Both the position numbers and the translations under genes were made by a program. The notes below the pieces were generated by a model. It was not told where the DNA came from. It searched no databases and saw only the letters and a list, made by a program, of their open reading frames with translations. This document shows positions 54,105 to 64,000 of a stretch of DNA of 64,000 nt, piece after piece (the stretch's first letter is position 1; every line of letters starts with the position of its first letter). Source of the DNA: Fistularia commersonii (lineage: Eukaryota; Chordata; Actinopteri; Syngnathiformes; Fistulariidae); assembly GCA_037954325.1 (NCBI GenBank), contig JBBMNZ010000001.1, forward strand, positions 29,333,758-29,397,757. Reading direction: 5' to 3'.

Positions 54105-57100
54105 CTGCGACAAACCCACCGGACGGTTGGAGAAAAACCCAAATACAGACTCGCGTTTTGGGGATTTTGAGGCGAAACTAAAATGTGAAGCTATTTTGTT
54201 GAATTCTTCTTTCCGTCAAGGTCACTAAGGAACCCCCGTATCTTGTTGAAAGTGATAAGAGAACACAAATGGTAAGAAACTATTTCTCACATCATTTATA
54301 TTACAAACACTTTAATGTGGAGATCTGGACTACTGGATAAATTTCTATTGAACAAATAAGCACACTTTTCTTTGGTTCCTGTCAGGAAGGAGTACTGCAC
54401 CTGCAGAGAGATGGGCGTCAGGCCCGAATCTTTGGAAGCTCCATCCGGTTCTGGAGATTCTGCGGGCGGCGTGAAGCCGCGCCGGTTCTGGGATTCATGA
54501 ACTTGTCTGAGTCGCAGCGGCTCCCTCCAGGGATAGATCCTCCTGTACGGATCCACCCAGGCGGCGCTGGACCTCCAGGGCTCCTCCTCCTGGTCCTCGT
54601 CCTCCTGGTCCCGGTCCTCCTCGGGCCGGTTCTCCTTCCTGGCCTCGGCCCTCAGGTCCTCGGCAGAGATGAACCAGGAAACCGGAGCTGCTGGTTTGAG
54701 ATGAAAACAGATCTTAGAACAAACGCCTCCTCGCACTTCGCTGCCACCTGGACTGGAGCTGGACGCTGACGGCGGCGGCGTCCGACACCTGAACGCTTCA
54801 AATATTGGATTTGTTTTTTTCTCTCTTTTGGAGAAAAAGTGGGAGTGTGAGATCTGTGTGTGTGTGTGTTCAAAGTAAAAACAATATCAATCTGTCAGGT
54901 TTTAAATATCAACTCGAGCGGCGGCCGGATGTCACGTGAGCTCCAGGCCGGACACGGAGACGCAGTCACCTGGAGGTTTCAGGGTATTCCTCTTGCTCCT
55001 CCTTGCCTTCTGGAGACTCTGAGACTTGGACGGGCTCCTCGTTCCTCTCCTCTCTCTGTCTGACGAAGACGACATCGTCCCGGAGGCCCTGGAGGGCCCG
55101 GAGGCCCTGGAGGGCCCGGAGTCTCCCGGCGAGGGGAACATGGTTCCCACGTCCCTGGTGTGACGGCGCGTGGCGTTACTGACGATCTCCAGGTCGCCTG
55201 AGGAACAACGAGAATCGAGGATTCGCTTTATTTCCACGTTCCTGAAACCAAACAGAAGGCTTGTGTTGGCGGCGACCTCTCCTGACCTGCCTGGATTCCC
55301 CGGCTGACCAGTTTGACCGCCCTCTTGGCCGAGGGCCTCGGGTGAGACGGGGCGGTGTAATTGCTGATGGACGAAGACGAGTCAAGCTCCTCCTGCAGCC
55401 GGAGGGACGAGGCGACATGGAGAGTTAGGACCTTTCAAAGAAGACGCTTCGTGACAGAGTCCACGCGGTCCTATCGCAGGGCTTCTGCTCCGACGTCCTA
55501 CTGTTTCCCGCTAATTGGAGATCAACTCCTCCTTCTCTTCCCTAAAAACCCCTCCTGGCTCAGATCCGTCTCATTCACCGGCTCGGGGTCAGAAGGAAAC
55601 CAAACCCGAATGTACACAAACTGTCATCATGGTCCGACGCTGCAGAATATTTAAACTCTACGCGCCGGTGCTCATTTTACGCTTCGACGGTAAAGGAATG
55701 AGGTTTGTCTCCCGGATGGTTCTGATCGTCAGCTCTATTTATTCACTATTTTGGTCAAATCCGGCGAGAACCCTCTGGGAGCGATGAGGACGCCATGGCG
55801 TGCGAGAGCCTCACCTCTCTGTCCTCCCTCTGCTTGCTGATGGTGGAGTAGAGTTTACTCAGGCTGGAGCCGGGCTTCACGCACTGGACCCTGTCGGGGC
55901 CGAACGCCCGGACCAGCCTCTCCGTGTCCACCGTGGACACGGACACGGCGTCGGAGCCGTCTCTGTCGGCGGGCCGCAGGCGGGGGCTCTGGGAGGAGTC
56001 CTGGGAGAAGCTGGAGGTGAGGGACGCCCGGCGCCGGTGGTCCGGTTCTGGTCTGGCCGTCTGAGTCCAGGCCTGCCGGGGGGCCGGGCGGTTCCCCTCC
56101 GCCCTCCAGATGACTCTCCCCTCCTTCTCTCTGGCGGAAACACCGTCGCTCCGCTTGGCGTCTCCCATGTCTCGCCACTTTTCACTCCTCGCCGACGGAA
56201 GGTGGTCGGCTCTGGTGCGCTCCGGCAGAGGATAGGTCTGCTGGCCCGGCCCGGCGCCGCTTCTCCTGCCGTGGATCACGTGGGCCAGACGCTCCAGCAG
56301 GGACGGAGCCCCGTCATCCGAGGGACAGGGATCTTCTTTGGACCGGACCCGCGGCCGCTCCCTCCTGCCCTGGACTATTTCGGGGTGACGACTCGGCACC
56401 TGAACCGATCGACGCGATTCACAACGCGGCTCCGGAAGGTGTCGGGCCGGGCCGGGCTCCGGTTCTTTCACGGGACCGGATGTGTCCTGGCTCTTCCAGG
56501 AAGGCGCAGCGGTGACGGATCCCTGGGAGGACGGCTTTGCGGGGTGAGAGAGGCCGGGCTGCGAGGTTCTGTCCGCTGCCATGGAGACGCCTGGGGAGGG
56601 AACAACATCGCAGAAAAGATACCTATTGATTTCTTCTGATTGGTAAATCACAACGGTTTAGTTCTCCAGGACAGGAACGGTCTGGCCGACAACCCGGGAC
56701 TGAAACCACCTGGGCACACTGAACCCACCGCTCCCTGGAAGCCGACTGCTCACCGTTCATCCAGGAGGGGATCCTTGCAGAGAAACACTTTCCCCACGGG
56801 GATCAATAAAGGACACATTTTTATTTCTATCATTATTATTTACATGCTGCTCAAAGACTTCTTTACTCATAAATGTATCTGAAAGAAACATGAGAAGATG
56901 TGGGAAGATTCGATACCAATTCAGAAGAGGAGGCTCTCAGTCGTCCAGGTCAGTTCTTGTCAAAATCCTCTTTCTGTAGCAACCGGACCTGATTTTCTTC
57001 TGTGGTCTTTCGTCCGGTCATTTCAGATTCGGCAAAGGCCCGATCAGGACGGCCGCAGGATTCAAAGACTTTCCTCATCTGTTAGACCTCTGTTTTTCAG

Positions 57101-58814
57101 CCCGCGCCGGCCCATGGGATATTCTTGAGCTCTGGTAAGTTTGTGCGACACAAACTAGGGGGTTTTGGGCCAAGAACATCCCAGCAAGCCGTGGAAAGCC
57201 CTTGAGCCCTGTGGCTGTCCGAATCTGAAACCACCAGATGCAAGAGCAAAGAACAGGAGGCGCTAACAACCATAAAGATATCGTCGTACCGTATGTCGCT
57301 GACATTTCAGAAGAGCTCAGAAGGATTTTCAATGACCGCCAAATACCAGTAGACTCCGAACCCTGCAACACCCTGAGGCCAGGACCGGTGCAGCCCAAGG
57401 ACAACACACCACAGGCCAGGCGAAGACTGAACATTCTGCACTGAGCACAAGACGACGACCGCATCGGATACCAAACAACCTTCCAACAAACGGACGGCCC
57501 GATACTTCGGGACGGGACTCCGCCAGGGTCCGCTCGGGTCCACCTAGACCGAAAGGACAAGGGACACTCCTTTCGAGACAGCAATGTCCACAAATATGGC
57601 CAGAGAAGAATGATCGTTTGAGCGAGGAAGCCAAAGAGGCCATCTTTGTATAAAAGAGAAAAACCGTCAGAACAGATGAGGGAGCCTTAGGCACCACCTT
57701 TGGCCAACAACCAATGCCGTATCGGGATCCATCCAAAGACACATTAGCCCAACTGTGCCCTTCAAACCCGCCGGGAATCCAACACCGGAACCAGACCCTG
57801 GTAACCACCACCTGAACCTCATCCATGTGATCAAACAGGTTTCCCTCCGCTGAATATTGGCGAGACCGTTTCAACTAGTACCCAACTAATGCCACCCCCA
57901 TTAGCTCAACCTCCCCTGTGACCAAGTTTACACACAACTCATACTTTTGCATAACAAGCCCTCATAACTTAGACCGGCCCACAACCTGACGCTTATATTC
58001 AGAAACTCCTCACAGTCCATTCCAACTGAAGAAGCCTCTGGAACCACAGGTGAAATATCAACAAGGGAAGAAGATCAAGTCCGCTTACTACAAGACAATT
58101 CTGACAAGAACACATTTTTAAAAGAGACAATGAAAAGATAACAAAAGACTTCCACAAATAAATAGACAGCAGAGTGAACAACAAGAATAAGAATAAAAAA
58201 AAAGACAACCAAAATGACGACAACAAGGATAAGAGCAGAAACACTGACAATAACAATGACAAAATAAACATGAGGTGCGAGCAGAGTGACCAGTATCTGC
58301 ACCAGTTCACCACCACACCTCGCTGGAGTTCATGTCAGGCAAGTTTGGCCAAAGTCAAAGAGGTGATAAGAGCAGAATGTGAGGCGGGACAGGATATTAT
58401 CTGTTTGTTTGACCCTCCATGAAGGACATCGGAAGAGGTTAGAGATGCCTTGATGTCCCGAGGCATCTTATCTTATTTCATCTTATCTTATCAAGAAACA
58501 AACAAACAATCTTAGAGAAGCTCAGAGGTATTTTGTTAAGAAACCCTCCGAGCAATATAACCTGATGGGATACACAGATCAAGAGAGAAATTTACTGGCT
58601 GAGTAAATCATGATATAATCTCCAGGCAGATCACGGGGACTGGTTGATGCTGTGCCTTTTTTTTTTTAAATAAATCTTTTAATATAATCCAGATGGTCTC
58701 AACAGAATCTTCATCATCTCCAACATCATCACTTTTTGTTAAACTACACCATGACTTGTGGTATTCTTTCACAAAACATCATTGTACACACACCAGGCCC
58801 CCGTTTGTATGCAC

Positions 58815-58882
<68 letters not shown>

Positions 58883-61800
58883 GTGTGTGTGTGTCCATCC
58901 CACCTTTGAGTCCAGCTTCCTGTATCCTGGACGTGTTCAGCCTCTTGCTGTAGATGCCCTCAGAGTGTTTGATGGTGACGCCGCGGTCCAGGCCGGGGTC
59001 TTTGTGTCCGAGGACCTCACTGCTGAAACGCGGCGGTACGGCGTCATCCGAACCTGGAGACGATACAGAGAGTTTAGCTCACAGCTCGGCGACTGAAATC
59101 CTGAGGAAACCCTGAGATGCTGTGCGTTGTACAGTGTGTGGTGTCCCCTCTGGGGGCTCTTTGTCTCTCCTCCACTGACGCCATGAATAATACATCTGCG
59201 TTACAACAGAGCAGCTGCTGCTGCAGAAACATGAGCCGCACCTCCTCCTTCTTTAAAAGAGTTAAATTACCCTCCTCCTCCTCCACCGGCTTTCGCTCGA
59301 GATGAATTCCAAGCTACCGTATGTTCACTTTCTGTCTTTGGAATGATTGGGTTCAGCGGGAGGAGCTGCTGGTTGGAGATGTACCTGGATGGGAGCTCTC
59401 CATGGTGGTGTCTGACTGGCTGGTGAAGGAGACGTCGGCTTCTCTCTGAGGGACGTAGAAGACCTCCTTAGTGCCGCGGGGTTTGTAGGGCAGAAGGGTG
59501 GGAACTGTGGCACGAGGAGACATCAGGAGGCACAAGGTCATCTCAATGTGACACATTGCATTATGGAGAAAAATCGATAACAATAATACAATGCTTTTTT
59601 TAAATGATATAATAACAACACTAACAAGTGAATGATTAAATAGTGATAATAAACACAAAAGCACTGGAGTTCACTGCATGAGGGTTTCCGGCTGAGGCCT
59701 CTCTGCGTGAAGTTTGCATGTTCTCCCTGTGTCTGAGTGGGTTTCCTCCCACGGTCCAAAAAATAGCAGTCTAGACCCAGACGTGTTCATGAGAGTGAAC
59801 GGTTTTACGTCTCTATTCCTGGTGAACCCTGATGGGGTGCAGCATAAGCATGATAGATAACCAAAAAATAAAATGATGTTTCCCCTACATGGAGGAAGGG
59901 GGAAAGAAGAAAGCTTCACCACCTCATGAAGTGAAGCCCTCTCGTGTGCAGATGAAATGTAAAGACATGGCCAGTGTAGCCACGTGCACTTTCCTCCTCC
60001 CTGTTTCTACATTGTATGTTCTTTGAGCTGAAGTTGAATCCGTACTCCAGGGCCGATAAGCCGCTAAGTACCGCCTCAGTCCTACCTGGTGTGTCCGAGG
60101 TGACGGGTCTGGGCGACACGACGGTGACGTGGCGAGGCACTGGGGGTTGCGTGGACGCAGATGCCGCTCTTCCCTGAGGCACGACGGTCTTGAACAGGGA
60201 GGCGCCGCGGCCTCGTTCGGGCCGCAGCCCGGTCCAATCTTTGGCGTGGTTCCACTCGGGCGAGCTCGACGGCCCGACCCCTTCGTCTGGGCTGCTGTCG
60301 GCGAGAGGCGAGGGCCTGATGGGGGCGAACTCTTTGGATTCGTCCGGCTGGACCGGCGAGGCAAAAGTGTGATTGCTAGCTTTGGGGGACAGTTTGAGAT
60401 GGGCGTGAGAGATGTGGGTGGCGGGTCGGACCAGAGTCTGTTCCGGTGCAGAAACAGGACCGTCCTGGACCGGCAGCTGTCGGCTGTCGTCCTTCTGGAC
60501 GTTCACGTCCTGTCTTTCGGGTCCCGCCGGTCGCTCGCTCTGTCCTCCCACCGCATCTTGTCTCCTCTGACGGTCCACGCCGGGGGCAGCAGTCGGGTGT
60601 GTGTGTCTGAGATGACTAACTGGTCCAAACTCTGCAACTTTCTCCATTCCGGTCTTAAAATCTTCACCCGGAGGCGGAAGAAGCTCCCTGTTGCAGTTGT
60701 GATGCTCTACCGGTCCGTTAGATGGATCGGTCGACAGTATGAGGGGCGTCAAGGCCGGACTGAAAGAGGGCGCCGGTGACATGGAGGGGGAGGAGGAGGG
60801 GGAGGAGCGTCTGTGACTGGCGATGGTGATGGATGTGAGGGCCTGAGGAGCTCTCATGGAGAGAGTCACCCCTTCTCTGGCCGCAATCTCACAGACCTGC
60901 GTCTCCAGATCCCCGGGAGGAGGGGCTTCAAGCCGCATGTCAGGCGGGTGTCGCTCGGGTGGATGCTTGATGGCGCCGCTGAAGACGGCGGCTGTTTTAG
61001 CAGGATGATGCAGCTTCTCCCTCCTGGGGCCTCCGACGCTGGATCCTGCGCTGCTCTCCGTGTCCGTGCTCGCCTGAGGTCAAAACATCCCGTCAGAAGA
61101 CCATATCGTTTACCTTTTGAACAAATTCATCCACCGCAAAACACAAAAGAGAGCAATAGTTTCACTGCAAAATCTGTTGGACACAACAAACAGGAAGGCG
61201 GACGAACAATTTATTGTTTACACGTATTGACACTTTATATTTTATTTGTATTTCTTATTCTCCCTCCTTCCTACTATCATCATTACTATTATTGTTATGT
61301 TTTACTTGAAACTCTGGCACAACAATTTCCTTCGGGATAAATAAAGTTGTTCTTATTCTTATTCATATGTATATTAATGTTGGGTTTAAATTGGGAGAAA
61401 AAAAACATCAAATAAAGCTGACTAAGGAAGAGCACTTTTATTGCTACTTTTCTCTTTCTTTCCAGCTCTTGCTGCACTATTTTGGGGTAAATTGTTGCTC
61501 ATATTCTGGAAATGTGTCACTGATAGTTAGATAATTCCTGGTGACTGGATAGGAGTCCTGACTGGAATAATGACATTAGACCACAACTTTGGAGGGAAAA
61601 AATGGGTATATTCACTGACCAAACAATAAAGAAGCCAGGACTCGTGTAACATGCCCATATACTGCGTCAAAGTGACTTGAAGCAGTAAACAAAGAAACAC
61701 GTCAGTAAACACAGCATGCCGGAAACACACCCGTTACCTTGGGGATGGGACCTACACCGGCCCGGGATGGGATCAGACAGGAGATGACGGGACGTCAACA

Positions 61801-64000
61801 GTTTAGACAGGAAACAATATCTGTTAGTGTTGTTGTTGTCTGAGTGAGCTGCTGCTGCGCTGCTGCTGCTGCTGTGTATCGATGTCTGCCGTATGAATCG
61901 GCACAGCGAATGTTCTGCGTGCACGTGTTCAAGCTCTCACCAGCATGGGCATCTTCAGCAGCAACTCCCTCTTGTGCTCTTCGATACGCCTCCGATCTTC
62001 CGGGTCCAACTGCAGCGGCTCATACTGCTTCACCGACATCTTCGGTTTGCTCCACCCTGCAAGGTTTGCAGAAGACGGTTCATCCAAGTTCCAAACTACA
62101 CTGATACCACGAGGTTAGGACTGTGGCGTGATTAGGTCGTGCTTCAATGATGGCTTGATATCTCAGCACACATATGGCCTTAGGCAGGAGGGCCATGTTT
62201 CAGAATCACCTGACTGCCGTTAACCTGTCGTCAAATAAAATAACACTTGTGGAGTCTGGACGAGATGCTCTGACAGGCGAACCACAGAAACCTCATCTAA
62301 TACTTATACTAAAGAACTGTTACACTAAACATGTGTTGGAACGCCGCGATGGCTTGGCTTGCTGAAGAATACACATTCCAATAAATAAGCAACGGGCAAA
62401 TTAAGAAAGCATTTAACATCACCCTGACAGGATCTGTAACACTTTTAAGACGATAGAAATCAAATACCACATCCCCGGCCGACCAGAAAACATCCTCCGC
62501 CCACCATCCACGCACGGGGATACACCGTACTCTCATTCATGGTTGCAAACAGCAGCGACACAGGCGTTTCTAACATGTGCATCAGTTTGTTTGGTAAAGT
62601 GAACTAGCACTCCGGGCTAACGGTTCAACATGATGACATCTCAGTCTATCCACCGCATTCCAATATGGATTTCTCAATAATGCGTAGTGCTGTGCAATAA
62701 GAGCAAGACTTGGAGGAGGTGTGTTGATTTTTGCCACACACTCTAAATACTGCACATGTTGCTCTCTAGATGTTTCTGTTTGAGATGTATCCGAGGAACT
62801 TTGGTAGAAAACTGAGATTACAAGGAAGAAGTATTTGCTTGAAAGTTAACTGACATTCTGTTGATCTCAGCTCTTACCTCTGGCTCCGGTGTCCTCTGGA
62901 TCTGTGTTGCTGAAGGTGGTGGACAGCATGGTAGGAGATTCCCTCTGCAGTAACCTGCTCACTCTGTCAGTCAGGGAGCTCTCGCTACTCCGGCCACTCG
63001 TCCCTCCTGGATCGGTGTCCGGGGTCGGGGCGGAGGAGGAGCGGCTCTCCACCGAACCTCCGGGTAAAGTCTGGATCTCCTCCTCCAGCGCAGACGCCGG
63101 ACGGGGCCGAGCGGCGGCGGGCGGTTCTGTGTCCACGGCTGCTAGGGGGTAGTTGGCCAGGGTCTGCGGGGGGAGAGCGCCGTCCTGGGGAGCGGCGCTG
63201 CAGCCCTCGGGCTCGGCCCGGCGGGCCGCTTTGGAGGGGACGGGGGCAACTTGGGAAACAGCGGCGCTCGCCGGAATATACGTTTCCGTCGCGGCTGCAC
63301 CGAGAGCTGTGGGGAACGAGGAACCGGCTTGTACCGATGACGTTATCCTCTCCTGGCCCGACGAAATCTCCCTGGGCTTTCCCGAGGTCAACATAGAGTC
63401 CGAAGAGGACCTGGCAGAGAGCAGAGAGGCTCGAGCTCCTGGCGCTCCAGCGGTGGAAAGGGAGTCCAACAAAGGGATCTGAAGTCCGCCGTTCTTCCTG
63501 AGTGAAACTAACAGGTCGTCAGCGGAGAGCAGGCGAGGGGCCACAGCGGAGGACGAGGAGCCGCCAGAAGACCTGGGTGACCTGACACTCTCCACCTGAG
63601 TGAGAAGTTTGCGAATCTCCCGCAAAGCTTTCGAGTTGAAAATAGATTCTTCTGAGCTCTGCCCCGGTCCGCGACCCGTTTGCAAGGATGAATCGGAGTC
63701 CTTTTTAGAGGAGGAGATGTCGGAGTCGAGCTCGTCGCCCAGGTGGATGGTGGTCTGGCTGCTGGACAAACTGCTGACCCTCTGCAGTTGACGGCTGATG
63801 CGCGGCGTGGAATCATGATGAGAGTCTTCATCAGACTGAACAAGAGCCTTGGTGCAGATTATCTGCCTCGCCTCTCCATCCAAACCAGACGGCACGCTGG
63901 TTTTCTCGGGGACCAACGGAACCAGACCCAGACTGTCCTGGCTGAAGGGGATGGAGACGCACGAGTCCACTGACAGAACGCTGCACCTGGAAAACTCTGC
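51082..64000 (-). CDS. alms1: ALMS1 centrosome/basal-body protein, C-terminal 13 exons (partial)
   Basis: Exons on the minus strand, in transcript order: 64000(open)-62878, 62056-61941, 61073-60086, 59504-59385, 59053-58904, 56590-55815, 55392-55287, 55197-54970, 54690-54401, 54104-53945, 51997-51949, 51321-51222, 51126-51082. All are GT-AG and all phases join, giving 1416 residues to the stop. The first exon is open at the window edge, so the N-terminal part (human ALMS1 is about 4169 residues) lies outside. ALMS1 localises to centrosomes and ciliary basal bodies; its loss causes Alstrom syndrome. The identity rests on the C-terminal ALMS motif and on conserved islands (SKPKMSVKQYEPLQLDPEDR; HSEGIYSKR). 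Confidence 0.93.
52300..53760. other. CpG-rich unassigned part of an alms1 intron
   Basis: Between two ALMS-motif exons lies 1.4 kb of CpG-rich sequence with long frames on both strands, e.g. minus 53454-53032 (140 codons). It includes three copies of gaacagaaccgg (53640-53680). At 53077-53096 the minus strand reads cagaggtcggcaacctgcgg, which resembles the terminal inverted repeat of hAT transposons. No protein family was recognised, so I do not call a gene. Confidence 0.4.
53911..53942. repeat. (GT)n adjacent to an alms1 splice donor
   Basis: On the minus strand ccag|gtacacacacac: the repeat starts at intron position 3. Confidence 0.95.
54401..55392 (-). CDS. alms1: alms1 exons 55392-55287, 55197-54970 and 54690-54401
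   Basis: Encodes EELDSSSSISNYTAPSHPRP; then DLEIVSNATRRHTRDVGTMF with a tandem GPSRAS duplication; then PVSWFISAEDLRAEA, PWRSSAAWVDPYRRIYPWRE and GLTPISLQ. The last exon has a NAGNAG acceptor (ccag|cag). All phases join. Confidence 0.88.
55815..56590 (-). CDS. alms1: alms1 exon with RAFGPDRVQCVKPGSSLSKL
   Basis: 776 nt, acceptor tccctccccag, donor gag|gtgagg. After about 190 disordered residues it contains the segment TERLVRAFGPDRVQCVKPGS and LSKLYSTISKQREDRE, which looks structured and conserved. Phase 1 in, phase 0 out. Confidence 0.88.
57115..58085 (+). mobile_element. Degraded Penelope-like element (GIY-YIG endonuclease end)
   Basis: The plus strand reads DIVVPYVADISEELRRIFND then PCNTLRPGPVQPKDNTPQA; after breaks, DRKDKGHSFRDSNVHK. 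This follows the order of fish proteins with a PLE-type GIY-YIG domain (PYV-GVSE-LRRIF, K-NTLR, KGHSFED-NV). The core GIY-YIG residues are deleted or garbled. The element's 3' motif gaagaagcctctggaaccac lies at 58028. It sits antisense in an alms1 intron. Family recall is from memory. Confidence 0.55.
58818..58894. repeat. (GT)n near an alms1 splice donor
   Basis: About 37 GT units. On the minus strand the repeat begins about 10 nt after the donor aag|gtggga at 58904. Confidence 0.95.
58904..59504 (-). CDS. alms1: alms1 exons 59504-59385 and 59053-58904
   Basis: The first (120 nt) encodes PTLLPYKPRGTKEVFYVPQR and SQSDTTMESSHPG. The second (150 nt) encodes SDDAVPPRFSSEVLGHKDPG and IKHSEGIYSKRLNTSRIQEA. 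Both are phase 1 to phase 1, so each could be skipped without frameshift. The string HKEGIYSKR occurs in human ALMS1 (memory). Confidence 0.88.
59690..59862 (+). mobile_element. L2-type LINE 3' fragment in an alms1 intron
   Basis: gaagtttgcatgttctccct, gtgggtttcctcccacggtc and ctggtgaaccctgatggggt keep the order of the common fish L2-like tail, here in the sense opposite to the copy at 22543. Confidence 0.6.
60086..61073 (-). CDS. alms1: alms1 large disordered exon
   Basis: 988 nt, about 329 residues rich in Ser/Pro, starting ASTDTESSAGSSVGG and ending TSDTPG at donor cag|gtagga. Phase 0 in, phase 1 out. The antisense strand shows long shadow frames only because of high GC. Confidence 0.88.
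61300..61375 (+). mobile_element. LINE 3' tail (ttccttcgggataaataaag) with (TTATTC)n
   Basis: The string caatttccttcgggataaat aaag plus a ttcttattcttattc run is a typical teleost LINE terminus. A similar tail, ttccccacggggatcaataa, lies at 56789-56808. Confidence 0.55.
61941..62056 (-). CDS. alms1: alms1 exon with SKPKMSVKQYEPLQL island
   Basis: 116 nt, acceptor aaccttgcag, donor ctg|gtgaga. It encodes WSKPKMSVKQYEPLQLDPED then RRRIEEHKRELLLKMPML, one of the best conserved ALMS1 stretches and predicted helical. Phase 1 in, phase 0 out. Confidence 0.92.
62057..62877 (-). other. alms1 intron, nothing recognised
   Basis: 821 bp between two phase-1 exons, without recognised repeats. Confidence 0.6.
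62878..64000 (-). CDS. alms1: alms1 large exon, open at the window edge
   Basis: At least 374 codons of Ser-rich disordered sequence, opening AEFSRCSVLSVDSCVSI and ending TGAR plus one base at donor gag|gtaaga. Landmarks are SSLSSSQTTIHLGDELDSDI and KALREIRKLLTQVESVRS, a short helix. A possible internal acceptor (ttttccag) at the very edge cannot be excluded. Confidence 0.85.

Noticed and set aside
55800..56639. 279-codon plus-strand frame opposite an alms1 exon
   Set aside because: The minus strand has matching splice sites, phases and ALMS1 content; the plus frame is low-complexity shadow.
57075..57593. 172-codon minus-strand frame in the alms1 intron
   Set aside because: It is antisense to the Penelope-like relic and shows no domain of its own.

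Overview
The window is vertebrate nuclear DNA, almost certainly from a teleost fish. The genes are split by GT-AG introns, some only about 76-130 bp long. There are many long (TG)n/(CA)n tracts, and the interspersed elements are typical of teleosts: a tRNA-Ala-derived SINE whose tail reads ctttggataaaagcgtctgc, L2-type LINE tails, and a Penelope-like GIY-YIG relic. There are no prokaryotic features. Exon models were built by hand from splice sites, reading-phase continuity and remembered vertebrate protein families; no search was run.

Layout. (1) 1-1802, plus strand: the last two coding exons of a ZIP metal transporter, closest to SLC39A8 (ZIP8), followed by a probable 3' UTR. (2) 1803-7800: intergenic DNA with tandem repeats, a LINE 3' fragment carrying an open 211-codon frame, and a 137-bp alternating purine-pyrimidine tract. 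(3) 7877-8551, plus strand: an uninterrupted 224-residue NAT8-family membrane N-acetyltransferase. (4) 8780-14300: mostly featureless intergenic DNA with minisatellites. (5) 14809-48574, plus strand: a complete dynactin subunit 1 gene (p150Glued) of 31 coding exons. All phases join to give 1266 residues (human is about 1278). The model includes the CAP-Gly exon, three basic microexons of 21, 18 and 21 nt, a 12-nt microexon near the C-terminus, and a CpG-rich internal region that looks like the promoter of the short p135 form. (6) 49850-51080: an AT-rich convergent intergenic gap. (7) 51082-64000, minus strand: the 3' part of ALMS1 (13 exons, 1416 residues in the window), ending in the ALMS motif and running off the right edge.

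How the genes relate. Dynactin p150 and ALMS1 both act at microtubule and centrosome/basal-body structures and lie tail to tail. NAT8, DCTN1 and ALMS1 all map to human 2p13, so this looks like a compacted version of that syntenic block, with a ZIP8-like gene joined at the left. I found no new multi-gene system. The most interesting signals concern transcript structure: the putative internal DCTN1 promoter with its conserved MMRQ start, microsatellites placed directly on splice sites (one acceptor is essentially pure TG repeat), a G-quadruplex-like tract just before the DCTN1 start codon, and a perfect 17-bp hairpin in the DCTN1 3' UTR.
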